A DNA stretch of 64,000 nt from Luteolibacter algae (GTDB lineage Bacteria > Verrucomicrobiota > Verrucomicrobiia > Verrucomicrobiales > Akkermansiaceae), in assembly GCF_042683045.1 (NCBI RefSeq), contig NZ_JBHUIT010000027.1:1-64000 (forward strand), read 5' to 3'. A program made the position numbers and the translations under genes. Below, piece after piece: positions 35,220-45,800 of this stretch. A model generated the notes under the pieces. The model was not told the DNA's origin, did no database searches, and worked only from the letters and a program-made list of their open reading frames with translations. Within the stretch, counting starts at the first letter, position 1. Each line of letters begins with the position of its first letter.

Positions 35220-36161
35220 TTAGCTGACGACGTGCACGCCGTGGGGATTGATCTTGGAGATATGCAACTGGCAGTTTACCGGGATTTCCTTGAAGACCTT
35301 TTCTATCGCCGCGCCTACTTTTCGTGCGGATTCCTCACCTTCACAAAGCGCGAAAACCGAAGGACCCGCGCCGGAAATGGAAAAGCCCAGAGCACCTGCG
35401 GAAAGTGCCGCCCGTTTTGCTTTGTAGAAATCCGGGATGAGTTTCTGACGGCGAGGCTCTGCGATGACATCGTGGATGGAGCGGGAGATCAGACCGTAAT
35501 CTTCCTGAATGAGTCCAAGAATCAAGCCGCCGAGGTTGCCGATTTGTTGGGTGGCGTTCTCCAAAGGTATTTCTTTGGGCAAAATTTCACGGGCGACCTT
35601 GGTTAAGATTTCGATATCCGGGTGAACCACAGCAGCCCAAAGGTTTTTCGGAGCTGGAATCTGTGCGATATCGAGCTCTTCGTTGGAGCGGATGAAAACG
35701 ATGCCGCCGAGGAGACATGGTCCGACGTTATCCGCGTGCCAAGCTCCGTCCGCAGAGGCTTCGCCAGCCATCGCAAATGGGAGCAACTGGCGTTTGGAGA
35801 GCGGCTCCCCAATGAGCTTGTTCACGGCGAAGGCACCTGCCACAGCCGATGCGGAGGAAGAGCCCAGGCCGGAGCCAAAAGGCATTTTTTTATGGATTTC
35901 CATTTCGATACCCCGGTCGAGCATGCCGAGATGTTTGAGAAGATCCAACGCGGCGACTCCGGCGGTATTTTTGGTGGGATCTTTCGGCAGTTTTCCGTCA
36001 TCCCCGGTGATTTTTGTGATCTGAAGGCCGGGTTTGTTTGAGTTGCGGACGACGATTTCATCGCCCGGAGAATCGATGGCAAAGCCAAGGACATCGTATC
36101 CACAGGCGACATTGGCGACTGTGGCTGGGGCGAATACGCGGATTTCTTGATTAGCGGACAT
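35220..36161 (-). CDS. thrB: Homoserine kinase
   Basis: A 313-residue GHMP-family kinase that phosphorylates homoserine. The ATP loop appears as PFGSGLGSSSASAVA, the N-terminal block is FAPATVANVACGYDVLGFA, and the C-terminal GHMP motif is FSISGAGPSVFAL. Length is normal. It precedes thrC; no hom gene is adjacent. No leader or attenuator is apparent in the 99 bases upstream. Confidence 0.95.
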   Translation of the reverse strand: MSANQEIRVFAPATVANVACGYDVLGFAIDSPGDEIVVRNSNKPGLQITKITGDDGKLPKDPTKNTAGVAALDLLKHLGMLDRGIEMEIHKKMPFGSGLGSSSASAVAGAFAVNKLIGEPLSKRQLLPFAMAGEASADGAWHADNVGPCLLGGIVFIRSNEELDIAQIPAPKNLWAAVVHPDIEILTKVAREILPKEIPLENATQQIGNLGGLILGLIQEDYGLISRSIHDVIAEPRRQKLIPDFYKAKRAALSAGALGFSISGAGPSVFALCEGEESARKVGAAIEKVFKEIPVNCQLHISKINPHGVHVVS

Positions 36162-36260
36162 GGCGGTTTTCCCTCCGAAAGGGGCGGGAGTCTGCTTCGG
36201 TTATACCTTGCATATCAAGCCCGACTTTAGGTGTCCTTTGCTCGCGGAAATGATCTCCTG

Positions 36261-39014
36261 TCACACGGCAGCTTCCTTGCGGGCGACGAGATTGTTGAAT
36301 TTTTCCTCCAGTGCGCGCAGAAGCTGTGGATCCTCGATTTTTTTGTTCTCGGACGTGACGATGTAGAGCGTGTCCATCGCCACTCCTTTCTCGGTGCAAA
36401 TCCGCGCATGTGCGGTGTCCAGCCCCGCTTCATTGATCGTGTGAAATAAATCGTGGAGCAGTCCGATACGGTCGAGAGCCTGTATCTCAACCGTTGTGCA
36501 GCTCGGGTGAAGATCATTGGAAACATGAGCGCGAACCGGGACGGAAAGGCCGGTTTCCGTGCGGGGTTTCAGGAAATTCTGCTTGAGCTTCAGGTATTGC
36601 TCCGGCTCGTATTTTTCTGACTCAAGGATTTGAGTGAAGGTTCTGATGAAACGCTTACGAGTGGTTTCGTTGGAAATCGGTTCGAAGTTGGTTGTGCAAA
36701 CCCTGAAAATATTGAGGACAATATCATCAGTGCGGGTGAAAAGGTCTGCCGAGAGAATGTTGATCTGCTCCGAGGCAAGAGCGCAGCACAGTTTTTCCAG
36801 GTGCAGCGGCCGATCGTGGGTGGCAAGCACGAGTTCGGAATAGCCTTTGTCCGGATGATCGATCCATTTCACGCAAAATGCGTGGGGATTTTGTTTGTTA
36901 TGCTGTTCATCGAGGAAACTGCGAATTGCCTCAATTTGCGTGACGATGAAAGACGCTTCCCGATAGGCGAAGGCAGCGTCCGGAGTGCGGGAAAAGTGCG
37001 CTTTGATCTCCTTGGTGTAATCATCCGGCATAAGCGCAATTACCTCACGGCGCAGCTCCTGCCGATCGGTATCGAGCCGTCTGGTGAATTTTTCCCGGCC
37101 TTCGATAAGGAAACGTTTGGTCGCCTTGTGAAGCTGGAGCATCAGGGATTCCTTCCAGCCGTTCCACGCATCTGGGGCGGTGCCACTAGTATCGCAGTAG
37201 GTGAAGAGCAAGAGAGCATCCAGGTTCTCTGTGGTTTTCATGATGGCAGCGAACTCTGCGATCACCTCTGGATCCTCCAGGTTTTTGGTGGTCGCTGTCC
37301 GCCAGAATGTCAGGTGATTGTCCACAAGGAACATGATGAGCGAGTAGCGGCGACCTTTGATCTGAAGTCTGGCGCAGAGTTTTACCGCCAGCATGGCGGA
37401 GCCGTCGATGTGCTCCCGGACATTTTCCGACCGGCCTGTATCGTGGAGAATCAGGGCAAGATAAAGCGCATACGGATCGACGATTTCATGGAACAGTCTT
37501 CTGAAAAGATCGAACTTGGGGTCTGTATTGTCCAAAAGCTTATCAAGCTCATCAATACAGCGGAGCGTATGCTCGTCCGCGGTGTAGCGATGGAAAAACT
37601 CGTGCTGGACCAGGCAGTCCAATGCTCCGAACTCGGGGAGGTAGCGCCCCAGAAAACCGATACGGTGCATTTGGCGGAGTGTGCGGGCGACTTCGCCCTT
37701 ACGTTCGAGAATTGCCTGAAAGGTCTCACGGTTGGCTTTGAGATACCGGAAAGGCCGGTCGATATCGTTCCAGTGGCTCGCGATCAACCGCCTCATTTGA
37801 GGGGAAAGGCGCAGGCCGCGCACTTGCGAGTGCTGGAAGAGCCGCATCATGCGGTGGATATCGTCTTTGAAAATTTCATGGTTGGCCGGGTAGATCCGGC
37901 CGTTGCGGGCGATGAACCCATCAAACTCCTCACGCTTTTTTTTGCGAAAGGTCAGGAAGGAGCGCAAACCGCTTTCCGCGATGGTATCCTGCTCGATTTG
38001 GAAGGTTTCCATGAGGGAATTCGAATGGCGGTAGAGGTGGCGGGTATGGCGATAGTAATCCCGCATGAATGCCTCCGTGCGCCGGAGAATGCTACGCTGT
38101 GGGTAGGCGAAAGAAGTCGCGACCACGCCTTGGAGCTGGAGGGTGAGAATATCGGTGGACTTACCGGTATGGTAATGGAGGTCATTCCTGACGCGTAGCA
38201 GGAAATCGTTTGCTTCTTCAATTTCGCGGAGGGTGCTTGCGGTGATGATTTTTTTTTCCACAAGTTTTCCCAGATCCGCCGAGCCGGTTTTCATGCGGGC
38301 GACCCAGAGCATGTTCTGGTAATCCCGCAGACCTCCGCAGGATTCTTTGACATTCGGCTCCTGGAGAAAGACGGTGTAGGAGGATTTTTTGTGCCTGGAA
38401 CGAAGATCCTGGCGGCGATTTTCCAGGAACTCATCATATCCTTTTGCAATGCAGTTTTTATCGTAGCTGACGAGAAATTCCTGATAGAGCTCCTTATTGC
38501 CCGCGATCAAACGCGTCTCCATCAGGGCGGTGAAGTTTTGTTGATCCGCCCTGGCTTCCTGAATACATTCTGCGATTGATCGGCAGGACTGGCCGACTTT
38601 GAATCCTAGATCCCACAACACGTAGAGAACCCTTTGCACAAGCTCCTGGACGTGTTTCGGGAGCTTGGTGGAAGCCCGGGGAAGGAGAAACAGGATGTCA
38701 ATATCTGACCCGGGATTCAAGGTGCCACGGCCGTATCCGCCGATCGCCACCAGGGAAAGTGGTGAGCTCTCAACTCCCTGGGCATTGATCGTCGCCTGTA
38801 GAATAGTGGCCAGCAATACATCGATGAGCTCGGAACGTGCCTCCGCGATTTCCAATCCACCTGCTCCATCGCGATGACGGGCTAGGATAATCTCCTGCTC
38901 GGACTTCATGAAACTCTGGTAAAGGCCCATCCGCTCATCGGGCGAGAGCTGTCCGTCAATGGCAGGTTTTAAGATCTGATTGGCTTTTTGTTGGAGCGGC
39001 GAGGTTTCTGACAT
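36261..39014 (-). CDS. glnD: Bifunctional PII uridylyltransferase/uridylyl-removing enzyme
   Basis: A 917-residue nitrogen sensor that uridylylates and de-uridylylates PII proteins in response to glutamine. Order: nucleotidyltransferase motif GGYGRGTLNPGSDIDILFL at 92-110, a helical linker, an HD domain (ALILHDTGR) that is less canonical than the E. coli sequence, and two C-terminal ACT domains (around ELVLATHDRPLHLEKL and TTVEIQALDRIGLLHDL). Its length is slightly above that of E. coli GlnD. No glnB or glnK is nearby. A long open frame on the opposite strand (36630-38198) is a codon-bias shadow. Confidence 0.93.
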   Translation of the reverse strand: MSETSPLQQKANQILKPAIDGQLSPDERMGLYQSFMKSEQEIILARHRDGAGGLEIAEARSELIDVLLATILQATINAQGVESSPLSLVAIGGYGRGTLNPGSDIDILFLLPRASTKLPKHVQELVQRVLYVLWDLGFKVGQSCRSIAECIQEARADQQNFTALMETRLIAGNKELYQEFLVSYDKNCIAKGYDEFLENRRQDLRSRHKKSSYTVFLQEPNVKESCGGLRDYQNMLWVARMKTGSADLGKLVEKKIITASTLREIEEANDFLLRVRNDLHYHTGKSTDILTLQLQGVVATSFAYPQRSILRRTEAFMRDYYRHTRHLYRHSNSLMETFQIEQDTIAESGLRSFLTFRKKKREEFDGFIARNGRIYPANHEIFKDDIHRMMRLFQHSQVRGLRLSPQMRRLIASHWNDIDRPFRYLKANRETFQAILERKGEVARTLRQMHRIGFLGRYLPEFGALDCLVQHEFFHRYTADEHTLRCIDELDKLLDNTDPKFDLFRRLFHEIVDPYALYLALILHDTGRSENVREHIDGSAMLAVKLCARLQIKGRRYSLIMFLVDNHLTFWRTATTKNLEDPEVIAEFAAIMKTTENLDALLLFTYCDTSGTAPDAWNGWKESLMLQLHKATKRFLIEGREKFTRRLDTDRQELRREVIALMPDDYTKEIKAHFSRTPDAAFAYREASFIVTQIEAIRSFLDEQHNKQNPHAFCVKWIDHPDKGYSELVLATHDRPLHLEKLCCALASEQINILSADLFTRTDDIVLNIFRVCTTNFEPISNETTRKRFIRTFTQILESEKYEPEQYLKLKQNFLKPRTETGLSVPVRAHVSNDLHPSCTTVEIQALDRIGLLHDLFHTINEAGLDTAHARICTEKGVAMDTLYIVTSENKKIEDPQLLRALEEKFNNLVARKEAAV

Positions 39015-39254
39015 TGGAAATGGGGTAATCTAAGGAGAAAATGATGGATTTTGGAACTGGAAGCACGTCGTAACGCAGAATCTGGAATGAAATTTTTGCA
39101 GTGTTTATCGGCATTGTGGCTCCCTGATGCGGATGGCGTGCCGAAATATGAACTATTTATCGATAGGTATGAATCTGATCTGGTTTCCGGAGCTTCGGGC
39201 GGGATTTGGCTGGATGCTGAAAACCCGCAAACCGGAGGCTGGAATGGCTGTTTC

Positions 39255-40208
39255 TCAATGGGTGATCGGCGTCAGGTTAAGGTATCGTATTCCGAAGGTG
39301 ATAATATAAGGGAGTGAAAAAATAGACACGATCGTTGTCGCGACGACAATCTGGACAGCGACGCTGGATTTTCCTCCGTAGAGACGGGCGAGAAGAATAG
39401 GTGTCATCGCCGCAGGCATGGCGGCTTGCACGAGAAGGACCTGGCGGATTTCCACTGCCATCGGGATATGTTTGGCGCAGACAATGATGATTGCCGGAAT
39501 GACGATAATGCGGACTACGATGGATGCAAAAATGATTTTCCACGACGGTTTTTCCGAGCCTACCAGATCAATGATAGAGGCACCTGTCATGATGATGGCC
39601 AGAGGAAAAGCTCCCGCACCGGCCATGTGCATCGCTTCCCGCACCGGGCCGTTGATCTTGTCATCCAGGTGAAGGCTAATGAGGAGAATTCCTGTAACGA
39701 CCGCGATGATCGGACCATTGATCAGTCGTTTCCAGCGAATGCCACGCTCTCCGCTCATCAGCATCACGCCGATGGACCAGAGGGCGATTTCCACGCCGAT
39801 GTTGTGAACAAACAGCACGGCGACTGCGGAGGAGCCCCAGAGAATTTCCACCGCCGGAATGGATAGGAATCCGTAGTTCTGACAGCCACTGGTGAGGGCG
39901 AAGGTGCGGATGCCATTCCCGGGAATCAGACCAATGATTTTGCCAGTGCCGTAGCCGACCACCAGCCCAATGATGATAAAGGAAAATCCCAGCCCGGCCC
40001 CGGTAAATAGCACGCCTGCACTCCGTAAAACCTCGGATCCCAGCATTTTGTCCAAAATGAAGCAGGGAAGCATCACGGAGAAGATGACATGCATCACCCC
40101 CACATCGTGGTCATGGCGCAGAACGCCCAATTTCCTGAGAACTGCCCCGCCAAGCGTGAGTAGATAGATCGGTAAAACAGCAAGGACGACTGTGGCTGGC
40201 GAAATCAC
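39255..40208 (-). CDS. AEC family auxin-efflux-like permease
   Basis: About 317 residues and ten hydrophobic helices, typical of the AEC (auxin efflux carrier) transporters that export organic anions such as malate or malonate. LTLGGAVLRKLGVL at the N terminus and the late LLVQAAMPAAMTPILLARLYG segment fit the family. The frame stays open upstream to 40520, but those 104 codons overlap apbC on the opposite strand and are not membrane-like, so I place the start at GTG 40208. No strong ribosome binding site is seen there. Substrate unknown. Confidence 0.8.
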   Translation of the reverse strand: MISPATVVLAVLPIYLLTLGGAVLRKLGVLRHDHDVGVMHVIFSVMLPCFILDKMLGSEVLRSAGVLFTGAGLGFSFIIIGLVVGYGTGKIIGLIPGNGIRTFALTSGCQNYGFLSIPAVEILWGSSAVAVLFVHNIGVEIALWSIGVMLMSGERGIRWKRLINGPIIAVVTGILLISLHLDDKINGPVREAMHMAGAGAFPLAIIMTGASIIDLVGSEKPSWKIIFASIVVRIIVIPAIIIVCAKHIPMAVEIRQVLLVQAAMPAAMTPILLARLYGGKSSVAVQIVVATTIVSIFSLPYIITFGIRYLNLTPITH

Positions 40209-40337
40209 GCCGGGAGGTTTGTTTGATGTCGGGCGAATGTCGATTGTGGAGTGAAGCTTCGCGAAAATCGGCGCTTTCTGGTGTCGAGTGCTTGGTGGTT
40301 GCGTTGCAGGGAAAATCGGGGAGAGTGGTGGCGAGTT

Positions 40338-41366
40338 ATGACGAACGTAGAGCAGATCAAAGAAGCACTGAAGCAGGTCAAGTATCCTGGATTTTCCCGG
40401 GATATTGTGTCCTTTGGCTTGGTGAAGGCGGTGGAGTTCGAGGGCGAGGATCTCGTCGTAAAGATCGAAGTCGCGACAAAGGATCCAAAAGTCCCGCAAC
40501 AAATTTTCAAGGATTGCCACGAAGTGCTTGGAGCGATTGATGACGTGGGCACCGTGAAGATAGATATCGATGTGAAGGACGCTCCGGAAGCCGCTGGCGG
40601 TGCGATCGGGAAATCCTCCATCCCTGGGGTAAAACGAATTATTGCTGTGGCCTCCGGTAAAGGCGGCGTGGGAAAATCCACCGTCGCGGCGAACCTTGCC
40701 ATCGCACTTTCCGCACGGGGGTTGAAGGTCGGCCTATGCGATTGTGATCTCTACGGTCCCTCTGTTGCCCAGATGTTCGGCACCACCGAGCGACCGAATG
40801 CGAATGAGAACGACGAGATCATCCCGATCGAGGCCCACGGTTTGAAACTGATGTCGATGGGCTTCCTTTTGGAGGACAAATCTCCCGTCATTGTGCGGGG
40901 GCCGATGGCTACCCGCTACACTCAACAGTTTCTCCGCCAAGTCGCATGGGGCGAGCTCGATGTGTTGGTTCTGGATCTTCCTCCGGGGACTGGCGATATC
41001 CAGCTGACGATCGTCCAGACGGTAGCCGTCGATGGTGCGATCATTGTGACCACCCCGCAGGAAGTTGCATTGATCGATGCGCGGAAAGCCGTGGCGATGT
41101 TTGCAAAGGTCAATGTGCCGATCCTCGGTCTGATCGAGAATATGGCTTGGTTTGAGTGCGATGCCGGGAAGCGCTACTACCTGTTCGGCGAAGAAGGCGG
41201 AGTCCGCGAGGCAGAGGATATGAATGTGCCGTTATTGGCTCAGATCCCCATCGATATGCCCACCGGTAGAGGAGGCGACAATGGAAAACCGGTGGCACTC
41301 ACCGATCCGAAGAAAAATAAGGTATCCGCAGCCTTCCATGCGATGGTTGCCGATTTGAATGTCTGA
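40338..41366 (+). CDS. apbC: Mrp/ApbC-type iron-sulfur cluster carrier P-loop ATPase
   Basis: About 342 residues from ATG 40338: an N-terminal MIP18/DUF59 domain (about 1-85) followed by the ParA/MinD-like ATPase with the deviant Walker A ASGKGGVGKST, ERPNANENDEIIP, and LVLDLPPGTGD. These proteins load or carry Fe-S clusters for apoproteins. In this copy the CxxC that normally ligates the cluster at the dimer interface is not intact: the region reads ENMAWFECDAGKRYYLFG, with one Cys and Gly in place of the second. It is divergent from the AEC permease and convergent with the efflux cluster. Confidence 0.88.
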   Translation: MTNVEQIKEALKQVKYPGFSRDIVSFGLVKAVEFEGEDLVVKIEVATKDPKVPQQIFKDCHEVLGAIDDVGTVKIDIDVKDAPEAAGGAIGKSSIPGVKRIIAVASGKGGVGKSTVAANLAIALSARGLKVGLCDCDLYGPSVAQMFGTTERPNANENDEIIPIEAHGLKLMSMGFLLEDKSPVIVRGPMATRYTQQFLRQVAWGELDVLVLDLPPGTGDIQLTIVQTVAVDGAIIVTTPQEVALIDARKAVAMFAKVNVPILGLIENMAWFECDAGKRYYLFGEEGGVREAEDMNVPLLAQIPIDMPTGRGGDNGKPVALTDPKKNKVSAAFHAMVADLNV

Positions 41367-41368
41367 TG

Positions 41369-41406
41369 CGGATGACCGGTCATTTGGTTTCCCGGTCATC
41401 CGTTTT
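41369..41406 (+). terminator. Terminator after apbC
   Basis: An 11-base perfect stem (41369-41379 with 41392-41402) with a 12-base loop starts three bases after the apbC stop and is followed by a short TTTT. The efflux cluster ends 13 bases further on the other strand, so the hairpin may act for both, although only the plus side has a T run. Confidence 0.65.
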
Positions 41407-41418
41407 CCGGGAAGTCAA

Positions 41419-42810
41419 TTACCTAGGGTGACCCAGCGCGGCGAGCAGGCGGTGCTGGGCAATATTGTAGTCCAATACCGCATCGACTTCCGCTTGCTTG
41501 GCTTCTGCGAGAGTCTGGATGGATACGAGAGCTTCAATCGGCAAGCCCTGGGCTTCCTGCAGTCGATCCGTTGTCAGGCGATACGCGTTTTTCGCATGCA
41601 CGGCAGCTTGTTTTCCGAGAGGAATCCGGGTGCGTTGCGCATGAGCTTCTGCACGTGCGGCGGCGACTTCGTTGACAATGATATCAAGGGCTCTGGCTTC
41701 ATTTAGCTTTGAAAGCTTTAGCTCCGCTTCTTTTTCCCGGGCGGCCGCCGCGTTTCCAAAGCCAAGCCCTTCAAGTTTCCAATAAATCATTGCGGTGACT
41801 TCCTCGCGGTTGTCGGAGTCTTCGGTGGAAGAGCCCCGGCCCGCACCAAAGTCAAAATTTGAATATCCGGCGGCGACGTTCGGTAAAAATGGCTTTACCT
41901 TCTGCTCGGTCAGACGATTTGCTGCGGCGGCGACTTCCGATTGCATTTGCCTCGTTTCCGGACGGAAACGGAAGGCGGTTGCCACCATTCTTGAGACAGA
42001 CTCATCCGGATCGACGAGATCGATCGGAGAGACCGATTTATCCACGGGAATCAGGGTCAGGGAAGGGGACAGATGAAGGAGCCGGGCAAGCGCGGCAGAT
42101 CGGCGCAGGAGGTCAGCCTCGGCACGTGCCGTCTGTCCCTGGCGCAGCAAATGATTGGCCAAGGTGCGCTCGGAATCGGCTTCCAGGCCTTCCCCCGCAG
42201 CGGAAAAAGCTTTGGTGGACTCCGCCAGTTTTCTGGCGGATGCCTCGACCTCACGGGAAAGCTGTAGGACCGCGCGGGCGCGAACCAGCTCGTAGTAGGC
42301 CGCTGCCGCATCGGCAAAAATTTCGTGCTCTTTTGCTTCTGCTGCGGCGACGGCAGCCTTCCGATCCTGACGGGTGGCAAGCGGAGCGAATATCGCGCGG
42401 CTGACATTGAGATCCAGTGATAAACCAGGTGCTCCGGAAGCGGTGCCAAGACCGGAAGATTCGGAAACACGGGAGGCGTTCACCGGCGTTCCGAGTGTAT
42501 CCTGCAAGAGCCCGTTTTGTTTCGCGAAAGATGCACCAACGGCTAGGTCCGGCACTAGGGTCAGCATCGCTCGATCGGCGCGTGCAGCCGCACGATTGGA
42601 TTTTTCGATAGCTATTGCGAGATCCAGGTTACGTCCGGCTGCGAGTTTCAACGTCGTTTCCAAGTCGATGGGAAATGTGCCGGACGCCGGGACGAGGCTC
42701 GCAACCGAGTAATCGGATGCTGTGGAGCCCTGATTGGAATCTGTGGCCGATGGGAGATTAGTGCAGGAGCAAATAGCCGCAACCGCGGGAATGAAAAGAA
42801 TGTTACGCAT
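41419..42810 (-). CDS. TolC-like outer membrane efflux lipoprotein
   Basis: A 463-residue protein with a short signal peptide ending at a lipid-attachment cysteine (AAICSC, C16) and the two long coiled-coil repeats of outer membrane factors (for example EAKEHEIFADAAAAYYELVRA and the C-terminal EVAAARAEAHAQ region). It would form the outer membrane duct for the RND pump whose gene ends 43 bases upstream. It is the last gene of the efflux operon. Confidence 0.9.
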   Translation of the reverse strand: MRNILFIPAVAAICSCTNLPSATDSNQGSTASDYSVASLVPASGTFPIDLETTLKLAAGRNLDLAIAIEKSNRAAARADRAMLTLVPDLAVGASFAKQNGLLQDTLGTPVNASRVSESSGLGTASGAPGLSLDLNVSRAIFAPLATRQDRKAAVAAAEAKEHEIFADAAAAYYELVRARAVLQLSREVEASARKLAESTKAFSAAGEGLEADSERTLANHLLRQGQTARAEADLLRRSAALARLLHLSPSLTLIPVDKSVSPIDLVDPDESVSRMVATAFRFRPETRQMQSEVAAAANRLTEQKVKPFLPNVAAGYSNFDFGAGRGSSTEDSDNREEVTAMIYWKLEGLGFGNAAAAREKEAELKLSKLNEARALDIIVNEVAAARAEAHAQRTRIPLGKQAAVHAKNAYRLTTDRLQEAQGLPIEALVSIQTLAEAKQAEVDAVLDYNIAQHRLLAALGHPR

Positions 42811-42853
42811 AAGTCAATGTGGGGAAATGGCTTTCTAAAAAGTGTGAGGAAAC

Positions 42854-45800
42854 CTAAGGCACGGAGTGGGCGCTCTCGGGATCGGTGGGATCGAGGGAAG
42901 CGGAAGTTACCTTTTTATTGGTAAATAGCGCGAAGACCGAGGGCAGGACGAACAGGGTGGCAAGAGTCGCACAAACCAGGCCGCCGACCACTGCGCGCCC
43001 GAGAGGCGCCGTCTGATCGCCGCCTTCACCCAGACCCAGCGCAAGGGGCAACATCCCTGCCGTCATGGCGCAGCTGGTCATCACCACCGCTCTAAGGCGA
43101 GAACGCGCACCTGCTATTGCGGCGGCCGCCGGATCAGCGGATTTTCTCCGTTCTGTCTCCGCGAAGGTGACGAGCAGGATCGCGTTCGCCACGGCTACGC
43201 CGATAGCCATGATGGAGCCGATGCCGGACTGGATATTGATCGTGGTGCCGGTGACCCATAGTGCGAGGATAATACCGGAAATTACTGCAGGTGTGGTAGA
43301 AATGACGACCAGTGCCAGACGGATCGATTGGAAGTTTGCGCACAGAATGAGGAAAATCACGATGACCGCGATGATCATCCCGGAGCCGAAGCCTTCGCTG
43401 AGCTGCTGGAAGGGAACGACCTGGCCCCGAAGATCGACTTTCGTTTTTGGGTCTTTCGGCGGACCGACCTTATCCAGCACCTCTTGAACCTCTTTTATCG
43501 CGGTTCCGAAATCGGTGCCATGGATATTGGCCGTGATACTGACTACACGGGCGAGGTTGTAGCGCTCATAGGTGCCGACAGCTGTGCTTTGCTCGATCTC
43601 GGCGAGGTTCCGTAGGAGAACGGGCTTTTCATTCGAGGAGCTGATCGGGATGTTTTTGAGATCTTCTATGGATGTCGTTAATTCCTCCGGGATCTGCACC
43701 TGGAGATTGTAGGAAACCCCGGATTTTGGATCCGCCCAGAAGTTCGGCACTGTGAAGCGACTGGACGTCGTTGCCGCCACAAGAGACCGGGCTATGTCAT
43801 CGACTTCCACTCCCAGTAGCCCTGCCCGCTCCCGGTCGATGTGGACATTGACGGTCGGGAAATTAAGGTCTTGGCTGAACTGGAGATCGCGTAGGGAGCC
43901 GACCTTCTTGAGTTCTTTTAAGAGAAGTTCCGCATGTGCTTTGCTCACAGCGATGTCGGGGCCGCTCACGGCGATCTCCAAGGGTGTTGGCGAGCCAAAG
44001 CTCATCACCCGGGTGACGATGTCCTGGGGCTCGAAGGAGATGGATACCTCGGGCATTTCCGCTTTGAGAACGGACCGCAGTTTTTCTTTCAAATCTGCAA
44101 TTCTGATCCCGGAGTCCTCGGTTAGCTGGACGGCGAGAAAACCTTCGCCCGGACCGCCGTTCCAGAGGTAAACCAGATTGACAGGGAAAGATGAGTTGTG
44201 GACGCCCACCATGCCGATGGACATCTCGACCTTGTCTTTCCCGCCGACCTCACGGGCAACGGTATCAAGAATGCGGATTGCGATTTTTTCTGTGATGGCG
44301 ACCTGGGTGCCGCTCGGGGCGCGAAAGCGGATGGCAAATTGGCCGCTATCTGTCTGAGGGAAAATCTCGCGGCCGATCTGCGGACCGATCAATCCAATGA
44401 CGAGCAAAGTAACGGCGAGGTATGCCGATACGACCAGCCAGCGGGCCGAGACGAAACCTTTTACCAATGGGGCGAAGCCACGGGCCAGGATGCCTTCTTT
44501 TTCCTCGTGGATCTTTTGTTTCCCTAGTAGCCAGACAGAGAGAACCGGCACGAGAGTGCTGGAGAGAAAGAACGAAGCGATCATGGAGAATCCCACCGCA
44601 AGGGCGAGGGGAACGAAGAGTGCCTTGGCAGCGCCGACCATGAAAAACGCGGGAATGAAAACCGCGAGGATACAAAGCATCGCGAGAAAGCGGGGAAGAG
44701 CGGTTTCCCGGGTGCCGGTGAGTGCCGCCTGGGCAATGGAATCACCTTTGGCGAGACGTGAATGGATATTTTCCACGGCAACGGTTGCCTCATCGACGAG
44801 GATTCCGATCGCCAGAGCCATGCCGCCGAGCGTCATCAGGTGAATCGTTTGGCCGGAGATCCATAAAGCCAGGCAGGCTGCCATCAGGGCGAGGGGAATA
44901 TTGATCACAACGATGAAGGCACTGCGCCAATCGCGGAGGAAAAGCAGAACCATCAGACCGGTAAGGATCGCTCCGATGCCGCCTTCTTTTAGAAGATCTC
45001 GGATGGAGCGCTCGACAACGGGTGATTGGTCGAACTCGTAGCTGACCTTGATGCCATCCGGCAGGAGCTTTTGGAATTCGGGAATGTTCTCGCGAACGGT
45101 TTTTACCACGTCCAGCGTAGATGCTTCCGCGCGTTTCGTGACAGGTAGATATACCGAGCGTTTGCCATCTGCCAATGCGTAGGCGGTCGTGGTGTCCGCG
45201 CCATCGGTGACGGTCGCGATATCACGGACGAACACGGCACGGCCGGAATCTGTCTTGAGGGGAATGTTCTCCAGCTCCTTGATGTCCTTCACGATCGCAT
45301 TGGTCGGGACGATAGGATACTTGCCATCGATATTGATGTTGCCGGAAGGGCTGATGAGATTCCCGCGAGCCAACGATTGGACCACCGAGTCCGGGGAGAG
45401 TCCGGCGGAGCGCATCTTATCGGGATCAATATTCACGATGATTGCCCGCGATGATCCTCCGAATGGCGGCGGAGCGGAAACACCGGGGAGTGTGGCGAAG
45501 GCCGGACGCACCTTATTGAGCGCTTGGTCCTGCATTTCGTTGAGCGTGATATCCGGATTATCCGTAGAGAAAACCAGATTGCCCACGGCGACGCTTCCGG
45601 CATCAAAGCGCATGATAAACGGTGCCGCAGTGCCGGGAGGCATGAATGCGCGGGAGCGGTTCACCTGGGCTACGGTCTCCGACATGGCTTGTGACATATC
45701 TGTTCCGGGGTGGAACTGGAGCTTCATGATCGATGCGCCCTGGATCGATTTTGATTCCACGTGCTCGATGTTGGAAATGTAGAGGAAGTGATACTCGTAG

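Noticed and set aside
36630..38198. A 522-codon open frame on the plus strand
   Set aside because: It lies entirely opposite glnD, has no ribosome binding site or recognisable domain, and its composition fits an antisense shadow of a codon-biased gene.
39051..39317. An 88-codon plus-strand frame between glnD and the AEC gene
   Set aside because: It overlaps the AEC coding end on the opposite strand and has no family or clear start; the gap of 240 bases seems non-coding.
40209..40520. A 104-residue N-terminal extension of the AEC permease
   Set aside because: It is antisense to the start of apbC, contains no membrane segment and is not part of the family; GTG 40208 gives normal length.
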